This document shows, piece after piece, positions 41,136-48,040 of a stretch of 64,000 nucleotides of DNA (the first letter of the stretch is position 1; each line of letters opens with the position of its first letter). The DNA lies in assembly GCF_013363995.1 (NCBI RefSeq), contig NZ_JABWGO010000006.1, positions 62,001-126,000 of the forward strand, read 5' to 3'. Under the pieces are notes generated by a model, which worked only from the letters and a program-made list of their open reading frames with translations, was not told the DNA's origin and made no database searches. The stretch comes from Nonomuraea rhodomycinica (GTDB taxonomy: Bacteria; Actinomycetota; Actinomycetes; Streptosporangiales; Streptosporangiaceae). A program made the translations under genes and the position numbers.

Positions 41136-41945
41136 TCAGCGGAAGAACTCGGTGAGGACGGGGGCGAGGGCCGCGGTCTTGACCAGGTGGGTCTGCCCCT
41201 CCAGGGTGCGATGGCGGGCCGCGGGCAGCGTCCCGGCCAGCGCCCGGACGCCGTTGCGCATCCACGCGGGGCTCTTGCCGCCGTCGATCACCAGCGTGGG
41301 CACAGTGACGCCCGCCCAGGACCCCGCCGGGAGCGGCTCGCCCCGCTCGTACGCCGTGACGAACGCGGCGTCGTACGCCAGCGTGTGCGCCACGGCCTTC
41401 AGCCCCGACCAGTTCGGCATGAACCGCATCATCGCCACCATGACGGCCGGCAACCCGACGGCCGAGCGCATGAAGTAGCGGACCGCCTCGGCGCGGCGCC
41501 CGGCGCCGACCAGCTCCCGCAGGCGCTCCTGGTAGTCGGCCGGGATCGGCGGCCGTGAGCCGTCCACGATGAACGGCGGCTCGTACACCGCGAGCCTGGC
41601 CACCGGCACGCCCGCCTCGGCGGCGGCGAGGGCCAGGGCCGCTCCGGAGGAGATGCCGTACAGGCGCACGTCGCCGCCCGCCTCCTCCACCAGCGCGGCC
41701 AGGTCGTCGATCTCGCGCCGCGGGTCGATCGCCGACCCGGCGGCCGGGGGAGTGTCGCCGCTGTCGCCGCGTCCCCGGCGGTCGTAGGTGTAGACGGTGA
41801 AGTCGCGGGCGAGCGCCTCGGCCAGCGCGGTGTTGGGGCCGGCGGCGCGGTGGCAGAGCGCTCCGTCCACGAGCACGACGGGCGGGCCCTGGCCGACGCG
41901 GGTGTAGGCGATCGCGGTGCCGTCGCTGGAAACGACCTTGTTCAT
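41136..41945 (-). CDS. Alpha/beta-fold hydrolase
   Basis: This 269-residue hydrolase has the nucleophile elbow YGISSGAALAL (Ser), an acidic residue in TLVIDGGKSPAW and the terminal His in LEGQTHLVK, giving a full triad. YTYDRRGRGDSGDTPP is the oxyanion-loop segment. The start MNKVVSSDGTAIAYTRVGQG is typical of the antibiotic and ester hydrolase group. The ATG at 41945 follows CTGAGGAGG. It is divergent from the ABC exporter locus, sharing a long non-coding gap. Confidence 0.9.
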   Translation of the reverse strand: MNKVVSSDGTAIAYTRVGQGPPVVLVDGALCHRAAGPNTALAEALARDFTVYTYDRRGRGDSGDTPPAAGSAIDPRREIDDLAALVEEAGGDVRLYGISSGAALALAAAEAGVPVARLAVYEPPFIVDGSRPPIPADYQERLRELVGAGRRAEAVRYFMRSAVGLPAVMVAMMRFMPNWSGLKAVAHTLAYDAAFVTAYERGEPLPAGSWAGVTVPTLVIDGGKSPAWMRNGVRALAGTLPAARHRTLEGQTHLVKTAALAPVLTEFFR

Positions 41946-42481
41946 GACTACCTCCTCAGGTGCGTCGAGCGTCTCACCGACAAAAATATTTGTCAAGCCT
42001 GGAGCTGGGGCGACGCCCGCCGCGGTCCCGCGGGAGGGTTCGCGTGAGGGATGCGCGCGGACGGGCGAGGGAGCGCACGTATCCGGCCCGTCATGTGCGT
42101 CCGGGGAGGCGTCGCGCGAGGCGGTCCGCGCGCATGTCCGGCCGTACCCCGGCGACGACCCGGGGGCGATAGCCGCGCGGCCGTGTATAACGAACACCAT
42201 TGGCGCGCAAAAACATTCTTCAAGTCGCGCCTAATCGCCTCCCCGGAGGGTCGGAGCGAGTGCGGAACCCCAGGTGGAGGCGGGTCTCGCGGCTAAACCG
42301 GGGCCGAAGTATGGAATGGCGCCCGGATCTTTGCTGGCGATTTACCGCTGCCAAGCAACCGGCTATTTGACCGGGCCTCCCGGTCAAGTCTGATTTGCTC
42401 TCCGCGATAAGTGGTGATTTATCGTCTTATGGGTGGTACGGTCCCGTTTGACAGTGAAAGTCCAACTCGGGGGAGGGGACT
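41946..42481 (+). other. 536-bp structured non-coding leader before the Trp-rich peptide ORF
   Basis: No protein gene is evident on either strand, although GC-driven frames exist. From about 42180 it becomes AT-richer than its neighbours, with TATAAC (42186-42191) and AAAAACATTCTTCAAG. A stretch at 42228-42330 (starting CGCCTAATCGCC, later GGAACCCCA and GGCTAAACCGGGGCC) has the purine-rich, paired look of a cis-acting RNA and loosely recalls ydaO/c-di-AMP elements. I cannot establish that by eye. Hairpins at 42367-42387 and 42405-42424 follow. Confidence 0.4.
42367..42387 (+). promoter_or_regulatory. Perfect hairpin in the leader; overlaps a TTGACC box
   Basis: TTGACCGGG, a CCT loop and CCCGGTCAA form a perfect 9-bp stem about 95 nt upstream of the peptide ATG. 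The same bases hold TTGACC (42367-42372), a possible -35, with TGATTT (42391-42396) as a weak -10 at 18 bp. A second stem, CGATAA/TTATCG, lies at 42405-42410 and 42419-42424. It may be an operator for a dimeric protein or an RNA element. Confidence 0.45.
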
Positions 42482-42637
42482 ATGGGCACCACAAATGGAT
42501 TCCGGCAGGGCTGGGGGCCGTGCTGGAGGCGTCGTCGCTGCGGTTGGGGCGGCGGCTGTGGATGGCGCCGGCGCTGGGGCGGCTGCGGCTGGGGTGGCTG
42601 CGGCGGCGGCTGGGGCGGCGGAGGTTGGTGGTGGTAA
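42482..42637 (+). CDS. 51-residue Gly/Trp/Arg/Cys peptide ORF preceding an ABC exporter
   Basis: This short ORF is preceded by GGGGGAGGGG 3 nt before its ATG, one of the best ribosome-binding sites in the window. The 51-residue product contains 21 Gly, 10 Trp, 8 Arg and 5 Cys, with no acidic residue. It begins MGTTNGFRQGWGPCW. Cys are at 14, 20, 26, 35 and 40; Trp at 11, 15, 22, 28, 32, 37, 44 and 49-51; Arg clusters at 16-19 and 29-31. The TAA is followed after 8 nt by a perfect hairpin and then an ABC exporter. It could be a peptide product or precursor, or a regulatory leader peptide. No modification enzyme is adjacent. GC-rich shadow frames overlap it, so expression needs proof. Confidence 0.6.
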   Translation: MGTTNGFRQGWGPCWRRRRCGWGGGCGWRRRWGGCGWGGCGGGWGGGGWWW

Positions 42638-42645
42638 ATCCACCT

Positions 42646-42674
42646 GAGAGCCGGCGGGTCTCCCGCCGGCTCTC
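42646..42674 (+). terminator. Perfect 13-bp hairpin between peptide ORF and ABC exporter
   Basis: GAGAGCCGGCGGG (42646-42658) and its exact complement (42662-42674) surround a TCT loop, 8 nt after the peptide stop and 46 nt before the exporter start. A smaller stem, GGTGG-TAAAT-CCACC (42630-42644), encloses the stop codon itself. There is no T run. It probably reduces read-through into the exporter, or acts as an attenuator controlled by translation of the peptide. Confidence 0.8.
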
Positions 42675-42720
42675 CCTCTCGCCCGGGGGCCGAACGGTCC
42701 GCCCCACGCTCGCGCCGGCG

Positions 42721-44436
42721 GTGACCATCCGCCGGACGTTCCGCGAGTTCTGGCCGGGTACACGGGGACTGCGCCGGCTCTTCGTGGCCGGCACGGTCCT
42801 CGCCATCCTGGCGGCGGTCTGCGAGGTCGCCGCGATCGCGCTGTTCGGCCACATCACCGACAAGGTGCTCACCACCCGCGTGCTGTCCGCCTTCTGGGCG
42901 CCGGCGCTCGCCTGGCTGGCCCTCGCGGTGGTGGCCGGAGTCATGTCGTTCGGCGGGTCGTACGTCACCGCGCTCGGCGCCGAACGCTTCCTGCTCAGCC
43001 TGCGCGACCGGGTGTTCGCCCACGTCCAGACACTGTCACCCGACTTCTTCGAGAGCCGGCGCCTCGGCGACCTGATGGCCCGGCTGACCGACGACATCGA
43101 GGCCATCGAGCAGCTCGTCGGCTCCGGCCTGGTCAAGGTGCTCACCACGGTCGTCAGCGTGGTCTTCTTCGCCGGCGCGGCGTTCTTCATCCGGTGGGAC
43201 CTCGCGCTCGTCACGCTGGCGCTGGTCCCGGCGTTCCTGCTGGTGTCGAAGATGTTCGCCGCGCGCTTCCGCGTGGCCGCCGCCAACGAGCGGCTCAGCA
43301 ACGGCGCCATGAACAGCGTCATCGAGGAGAGCCTGGCCAACCAGGCGCTCGTCCAGGCCTACAACCGGCAGACCACCGAGTCGCGCCGGCTGCACCGCGA
43401 GGGCCGCGGCTGGCTGCGCGCCAACATGTGGCAGGCCCGGCTGTCCGGCCTGTACGGCCCGATGGTGCAGGTCCTGCAGACCATCTGCATGGTCGTCATC
43501 CTCGGCGTCGGCGCCTGGGAGATCGCCGAGGGCCGGCTGACGATCGGCGGGCTGCTCGCCTTCGCCGCGTACCTGGGACTGCTCTACCCGGCCGTGCAGA
43601 GCCTGGGGGAGATCGCCCTGACCGTGTCCGAGGCGGCGGCCGGATCCGACCGCGTCATGGAGATCCTCGACTCCCGGCCCAACGTGAACGACCGCGCCAC
43701 CGCACTGACCCTGGTGTCGCGCAGCCACGGGCGGATCGAGTTCGAGGACGTCGGCTTCACCTACCCGGGCCGCCACCGGCCGACGCTGCGGCACCTGTCG
43801 CTCACCGCCGAGCCGGGCGAGCTGATCGTCTGCACCGGGCCCAGCGGGGCGGGCAAGTCCACGCTGGCCAAGCTGCTGCTGAGGTTCTACGATCCCGACC
43901 AGGGCCGGATCCTGCTCGACGGCGTCGACATCCGCGACCTGACCCGGGCCTCCCTGCGCGAGGCCATCACGATCCTGCACCAGGAGAGCATGCTGTTCTC
44001 CGGCAGCGTGCGGGAGAACATCGCCTACGGCCGTCCCGGCGCCACGTTCGACGAGGTGGTCAAGGCCGCCGTCCTCGCCGGGGCGCACGAGTTCATCACC
44101 GCGCTGCCCCGCGGGTACGACACGCCGGTCGGCCAGCGCGGCCGGCAACTGTCCGGTGGCCAGCGGCAGCGCATCGCCATCGCCCGCGCCCTCGTGCGCG
44201 ACGCGCCCGTGCTCGTCCTCGACGAGCCGATGACCGGGCTCGACGAGGTCACGGCCGCCCGCGTCATGGAGCCGCTGCGACGGCTCATGACCGGGCGCAC
44301 CACGATCCTCATCACGCACGACCTGCGGCACGTGCCGGAGGGGGCCCGCACGATCGTGCTCGAACCGCTGCGCTCCCAGGCCCGCATCCGCCTCAAGCGC
44401 CTCGGGGCCCGGCTCGCGGCCGGCGCCGGCGTCTGA
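42721..44436 (+). CDS. ABC exporter, fused membrane and ATPase domains
   Basis: This 571-residue half-transporter acts as a dimer. Six membrane helices (about residues 20-310) are followed by an ATPase with Walker A CTGPSGAGKSTLAKLL, Q-loop LHQESMLFSGSVRENIAYG, signature RGRQLSGGQRQRIAIARALV and Walker B VLVLDEPMTGLDE with H-loop ITHDL. There is no C39 leader-peptidase domain. The GTG at 42721 gives the normal family start, but it lacks a ribosome-binding site. In-frame TTG/GTG codons at 42625-42633 inside the peptide ORF are alternatives. Its position after the Trp-rich peptide suggests it exports that peptide or is regulated by it. Confidence 0.9.
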   Translation: MTIRRTFREFWPGTRGLRRLFVAGTVLAILAAVCEVAAIALFGHITDKVLTTRVLSAFWAPALAWLALAVVAGVMSFGGSYVTALGAERFLLSLRDRVFAHVQTLSPDFFESRRLGDLMARLTDDIEAIEQLVGSGLVKVLTTVVSVVFFAGAAFFIRWDLALVTLALVPAFLLVSKMFAARFRVAAANERLSNGAMNSVIEESLANQALVQAYNRQTTESRRLHREGRGWLRANMWQARLSGLYGPMVQVLQTICMVVILGVGAWEIAEGRLTIGGLLAFAAYLGLLYPAVQSLGEIALTVSEAAAGSDRVMEILDSRPNVNDRATALTLVSRSHGRIEFEDVGFTYPGRHRPTLRHLSLTAEPGELIVCTGPSGAGKSTLAKLLLRFYDPDQGRILLDGVDIRDLTRASLREAITILHQESMLFSGSVRENIAYGRPGATFDEVVKAAVLAGAHEFITALPRGYDTPVGQRGRQLSGGQRQRIAIARALVRDAPVLVLDEPMTGLDEVTAARVMEPLRRLMTGRTTILITHDLRHVPEGARTIVLEPLRSQARIRLKRLGARLAAGAGV

Positions 44437-44507
44437 GTCACCATGGTCCCGCCGCATCACGCCGGTGCGGCGGGGCAGGCGGGACGTGAGGCGGGCAGGT
44501 GGTACGG

Positions 44508-45323
44508 ATGACGAAGAACTCCGGGAAGCTGAGACGCAAGCCGTACGAGGAGGAGCTCCTGCGGCTGCAGGGCGAGCTCGTCAAGCTCCAGGAATGGGTG
44601 CGCGACGAGGGACGGCGGGTCGTCGTCATCTTCGAAGGGCGCGACGCCGCCGGCAAGGGCGGCACGATCAAGCGCGTCGCCGAGTACCTCAACCCCCGCG
44701 TCGCGCGCATCGTCGCCCTGCCCGCGCCCACCGAGCGCGAGCGGACGCAGTGGTACTTCCAGCGCTACGTCGACCACCTGCCCGCCGCCGGGCAGATCGT
44801 GCTGTTCGACCGCAGCTGGTACAACCGGGCCGGTGTCGAGCGGGTCATGGGCTTCTGCACGCAGGAGGAGTACACCCGCTTCCTCCACCAGTGCCCCATC
44901 TTCGAGCGGCTGCTGGTGGAGGACGGGATCCTGCTGCGCAAGTACTGGTTCTCCGTCAGCGACGCCGAGCAGGAGCGCCGCTTCCGCGACCGGCTGGAGG
45001 ACCCGATGCGGCGCTGGAAGCTGTCCGAGATGGACCTGCAGTCGTTCATCCGCTGGGAGGAGTACTCCCGGGCCAAGGACGAGATGCTCGTCCACACCCA
45101 CATCCCGGAGGCGCCCTGGCACGAGGTGGACAGCGACGACAAGCGGCGGGCCCGGATCAACATGATCGCCCACCTGCTGTCGTCGATCCCGTACCGCGAG
45201 GTGGACCGGCCGTCGCTCGCCATCCCGGCCCGGCCGCCGGAGACGGGGTACCGGCGGATGGCCCGCATGGACATCTCCGTACCCGACGCGGCGTCCGGCC
45301 TGCCGGTGAAGGGCGCGACGTGA
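44508..45323 (+). CDS. ppk2: Polyphosphate kinase 2
   Basis: This 271-residue cytoplasmic kinase moves phosphate between polyphosphate and nucleotides. The P-loop is FEGRDAAGKGGTIKRVAEYL and Walker B is IVLFDRSWYNRAGVERVMGF. The lid and C-terminal pieces PTERERTQWYFQRYVDHLP and RWEEYSRAKDEML are family-typical. I chose the ATG at 44508 (AGGTGG 5 nt upstream); a GTG at 44499 is possible. Length and Asp-containing Walker A fit class I. It overlaps the next hydrolase gene by 4 bp. Confidence 0.93.
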   Translation: MTKNSGKLRRKPYEEELLRLQGELVKLQEWVRDEGRRVVVIFEGRDAAGKGGTIKRVAEYLNPRVARIVALPAPTERERTQWYFQRYVDHLPAAGQIVLFDRSWYNRAGVERVMGFCTQEEYTRFLHQCPIFERLLVEDGILLRKYWFSVSDAEQERRFRDRLEDPMRRWKLSEMDLQSFIRWEEYSRAKDEMLVHTHIPEAPWHEVDSDDKRRARINMIAHLLSSIPYREVDRPSLAIPARPPETGYRRMARMDISVPDAASGLPVKGAT

Positions 45324-45973
45324 ACCAGGCGCTCCGGGTGCACGTGGGCGGCGGTGTCCGGCTGGACGCCGACCTCGCCCTTCCGCCCGGCCCGGCGGGT
45401 CGGCCCCACGGGCTGGTGCTGTTCGCCCACGGCAGCGGCAGCAGCCGCCACAGCCCGCGCAACCGGCACGTCGCCGAGCGGCTGCGGGCGGCCGGCCTGG
45501 CCACCCTGCTCGCCGACCTCCTCACCCTGGAGGAGGAGCGGGAGGACGCGGTGACGCGGGAGCTGCGGTTCGACATCGGCCTGCTGGCGCGGCGGCTGGA
45601 GGCGCTGAGCGACTGGGCGCAGACCGACGCCCGTACCGAGGGGCTGCCGACCGGGCTCTTCGGCGCCAGCACGGGCGCGGCGGCGGCCCTCGTCACCGCC
45701 GCGTCCCTGCCGGACAGGGTGCACGCGGTGGTCTCGCGCGGCGGCCGGCCCGACCTCGCGGGGGAGCGCCTCGGGCGCGTACGCCAGCCCACGCTGCTGA
45801 TCGTCGGCGGCGCCGACCCGCTGGTCCTCGACCTCAACCGTCAGGCGATGGAACGGCTGGCGGGGGAGAAGCGGCTGGAGATCGTGCCGGGGGCGACGCA
45901 CCTGTTCGAGGAGCCCGGCGCCCTGGACGAGGTGGCCCGCCTGGCCACGGCCTGGTTCAGCGCGTACCTGTAG
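45320..45973 (+). CDS. Dienelactone-hydrolase-like alpha/beta hydrolase
   Basis: This 217-residue hydrolase opens with strands leading to LVLFAHGSGSSRHSPRNRHV. The nucleophile elbow is LFGASTGAAAAL (Ser), and Asp in VGGADPLVLDLN and His in PGATHLFEEPGALDEV complete the triad. The GTG at 45320 overlaps the ppk2 stop (GTGA). It matches the PPK2/hydrolase pair seen in other bacteria, often with a phosphoribosyltransferase fused or adjacent; none is present here. Substrate is unknown. Confidence 0.88.
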   Translation: MNQALRVHVGGGVRLDADLALPPGPAGRPHGLVLFAHGSGSSRHSPRNRHVAERLRAAGLATLLADLLTLEEEREDAVTRELRFDIGLLARRLEALSDWAQTDARTEGLPTGLFGASTGAAAALVTAASLPDRVHAVVSRGGRPDLAGERLGRVRQPTLLIVGGADPLVLDLNRQAMERLAGEKRLEIVPGATHLFEEPGALDEVARLATAWFSAYL

Positions 45974-45977
45974 CCGC

Positions 45978-46415
45978 TCACGTAGCGGGAAGAGCGGTCG
46001 CCAGCAGCACGACCGCGACCGACCCGACCAGCCCGGCCAGCGCCGTCGCCCGCGCGAACACCGCCCGCCCCGCCACGCTGGCCCACCCGTGCAGCGCGGC
46101 CGCCACCATGACCAGGCCGAACACCAGCAGCTTGGCCGCGAGGACCCGCCCGTACCCCGGCTCGGCCAGCGACCCCCAGGTGACGCCCTTGTGCGCGGCG
46201 ATGGCCACGCCCGTGGCGATCTGCACCGGCAGGAACACCGCCACGGTGAACACCCCGAACCGCTGGCCCACCGCCTTCAGCAGCCCGCCCCGCCGCTCCT
46301 CGTCCAGCAGGCGCCGCGCCAGCGGCAGCACCACCAGCGACACGGTGAGCTGCCCGCCCACCCACAGCGCGGCCGACAGCACGTGCAGGAACCGGACCAC
46401 CGTCCACCAGGTCAT
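45978..46415 (-). CDS. CopD-like four-helix membrane protein
   Basis: This 145-residue protein has four membrane segments. The first begins WWTVVRFLHVLSAALWVGGQ, with the His and Trp-Gly-Gly of the CopD/DUF2269 superfamily, which is linked to copper import or haem-like ligands. A second His lies in LHGWASVAGRAVF. I chose the ATG at 46415 (GGGGGTG upstream); an ATG at 46433 overlaps the previous stop by 4 bp. It is cotranscribed with a DUF1275 protein. The role is inferred from the family only. Confidence 0.75.
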   Translation of the reverse strand: MTWWTVVRFLHVLSAALWVGGQLTVSLVVLPLARRLLDEERRGGLLKAVGQRFGVFTVAVFLPVQIATGVAIAAHKGVTWGSLAEPGYGRVLAAKLLVFGLVMVAAALHGWASVAGRAVFARATALAGLVGSVAVVLLATALPAT

Positions 46416-46429
46416 GCCGCACCCCCGTC

Positions 46430-47095
46430 TCATGGCCGACGTCGCGACAGGTAAGCGTACGCGCCGCCGGTGGCGGCCTGGATGCCGGTGGCCGCCACCA
46501 GCGCGACGCCCGGCCCCCAGCGCAGGATCAGCCACGCGCCGCCGCCCGCGCCCGCCAGCAGCAGCAGGACGGCCCCGAGCCGCCGCCCCCACCCGGCCCC
46601 GTCGCCCCCGGCCAGCGCGGAGCGCGCGCCGAGCGCGGCCAGCGTGCTGGTGATCACGGTGGTGGTGATGTCCGACACCCCCGCGAGCCGGATGCTCGCC
46701 GTGCGCAGCCCCATCGCCAGCCCCAGCAGGCCGATCGCCGCGAACCGGCGTCCCGGCGTGAGCCCGGCGAACGCCACGGCGGTGGCCGCCACCAGCAGCA
46801 CGGACTCCACGACCAGCGCCGGCACCGGCGGGCGCGGCACGGCCCCGGCCAGCCGCCCGGACACCACCGTCCCGGCGACGAACCCCGCCAACGCCACCAG
46901 GCAACCCGGGGTGGAGAAGTCCGGCGAGCCGCCGAGAGCCATGCCGAGAACGACGACGTTCCCCGTCATGTTGGCCACGAAGACGTGCCCGAGGCCCAGA
47001 AAGGAGACGGCGTCCAGGATGCCGCTCACCAGCGTCAACGACAGCGGCAGCACCGCCCGCCCGGCCCGCGGCTCCTCCCGGCCCACCCGCCTCAC
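46430..47095 (-). CDS. DUF1275/YoaK-family membrane protein
   Basis: This 221-residue membrane protein has about six helices and the family start SGILDAVSFLGLGHVFVANM followed by TGNVVVLG. Later segments FVAGTVVSGRLAGAV and GLAMGLRTASIRLAGVSDIT with TTTVITSTLAAL are also diagnostic. The family has no firm function. The gene is upstream of, and overlaps, the CopD-like gene on the same strand. Confidence 0.9.
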   Translation of the reverse strand: MRRVGREEPRAGRAVLPLSLTLVSGILDAVSFLGLGHVFVANMTGNVVVLGMALGGSPDFSTPGCLVALAGFVAGTVVSGRLAGAVPRPPVPALVVESVLLVAATAVAFAGLTPGRRFAAIGLLGLAMGLRTASIRLAGVSDITTTVITSTLAALGARSALAGGDGAGWGRRLGAVLLLLAGAGGGAWLILRWGPGVALVAATGIQAATGGAYAYLSRRRP

Positions 47096-47168
47096 CCCCG
47101 CCCCTCACGGTACGGACGGCACCCCCCGGACACGGCGAACGCCACGAACGCGATGAACGCCGTCACCC

Positions 47169-47284
47169 CGACGCGGTGATGACCTCGACGGTCACGCCGA
47201 CGCGGTGATGACCTCGACGGTCACGCCGACGCGGTGATGACCTCGACGGTCACGCCGACGCGGTGATGACCTCGATGGCCCGCT
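47169..47284. repeat. 29-bp tandem repeat made from the 3' end of the HAD gene
   Basis: Three exact 29-bp units (47169-47197, 47198-47226, 47227-47255) and a partial fourth (47256 to about 47284) lie head-to-tail. The core is CGACGCGGTGATGACCTCG. The fourth and part of the third hold the last codons and stop of the leftward HAD gene. Because 29 is not a multiple of three, the copies fall in different frames, so they are duplicated 3' ends, not protein repeats. Confidence 0.9.
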
Positions 47285-47906
47285 CGACATCGGCGACCGC
47301 ATGATCAGGCGCCGCCACGTCGGAGGGCCACGCCTGCATGCCCCGATCGACCCACACGGTCCGCAGTCCCGCCGCCCGCCCACCCGCGACGTCATTGACC
47401 GGATCGTCCCCCACGACCCACCCTCCGCCCCCGAGACGGGCGCCGCACCGCTCGGCCGCGATCGCGAACAACCGCGCGTCCGGCTTCCGCACCCCCTCGG
47501 CCCCGGAGATCGCCCACCCGTCCACCCGCTCGGCCAGCCCCGACCACCGGATCTTCCTGAGCTGGTTGTCCTCCATCCCGTTGGTGACGACGCCGATCCG
47601 CCACCCGGCGTCCCGCAACCCCTCCAGCGCCCGCAGCACCGGCTCCCGGCACACCACGAGCCGCGGCATCCCGTCCCGGTACTCCTCCCACAGCTCCTCG
47701 GCGGGCTCCGGCAGCGAGAACCGCTCCCGTACCCGGCCGAAGAAGACGTCCATCGGCAGGCCGCCGTCACCGTCCAGCCGCACCATCCACTCGACGGCCC
47801 CGTCGCCCAGCCCCCGCCGATCCGCGAACTCCCGCACCCAGCGCCGGAACGCGTCCAGCCGATCGACGAGCGTGTTGTCCAGATCGAAGAGCACCAGTCG
47901 CCGCAT
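47250..47906 (-). CDS. HAD-superfamily hydrolase
   Basis: This 218-residue phosphatase-type protein has motif I FDLDNTLVDRL (nucleophile Asp), motif II GVVTNGMEDNQ, motif III Lys in SGAEGVRKPDARLF and motif IV GGWVVGDDPVNDVAGGRAAG. The cap is the small helical C1 kind, as in phosphoglycolate phosphatase and haloacid-dehalogenase-like enzymes. The ATG at 47906 starts just before motif I. The substrate is unknown. Its C-terminus EVITASA is coded in the repeat unit at 47.2 kb. Confidence 0.9.
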   Translation of the reverse strand: MRRLVLFDLDNTLVDRLDAFRRWVREFADRRGLGDGAVEWMVRLDGDGGLPMDVFFGRVRERFSLPEPAEELWEEYRDGMPRLVVCREPVLRALEGLRDAGWRIGVVTNGMEDNQLRKIRWSGLAERVDGWAISGAEGVRKPDARLFAIAAERCGARLGGGGWVVGDDPVNDVAGGRAAGLRTVWVDRGMQAWPSDVAAPDHAVADVERAIEVITASA

Positions 47907-47966
47907 GATCGTGAACTCTAGAGGCGCCGATGCCCGGGCGCCCGGAGGCGTTCCCGCTCCCGGAGG

Positions 47967-47995
47967 TTGACTTGACGGCTCGGACAAAATAGATC
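47967..47995 (+). promoter_or_regulatory. Candidate promoter of the polysaccharide lyase gene
   Basis: TTGACT (47967-47972) and TAGATC (47990-47995) are separated by 17 bp, the normal spacing for a vegetative actinomycete promoter, and lie 45 bp before the lyase GTG start. TTGACGG overlaps the same region. Assignment is by pattern only. Confidence 0.4.
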
Positions 47996-48040
47996 ATGTA
48001 GGGCCAGCCCGGCATACCCCCCTACGGCCTGGAGCCCGCA

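Noticed and set aside
42228-42330. Firm call of a c-di-AMP (ydaO) riboswitch
   Set aside because: Only a few short matches are visible and the core helices do not line up. It is kept as a low-confidence structured leader.
42411-42647. 78-codon frame overlapping the peptide ORF
   Set aside because: Its product is mostly Ala/Gly, its start lacks a ribosome-binding site and it crosses the 42482 site. It looks like a shadow of the GC-rich repeats.
42433-42720. N-terminal extension of the ABC exporter frame
   Set aside because: It adds 96 residues of Arg/Leu/Pro text that overlap the peptide ORF and the hairpin; exporters of this type start at the membrane domain, so 42721 is preferred.
42482-44436. 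Lanthipeptide or thiopeptide cluster
   Set aside because: No LanB/C/M, YcaO, radical SAM or protease gene is within the neighbourhood, and the ORF has few Ser/Thr.
47192-47770. 192-codon frame through the HAD gene
   Set aside because: It is an out-of-frame shadow; the HAD motifs lie in the other frame.
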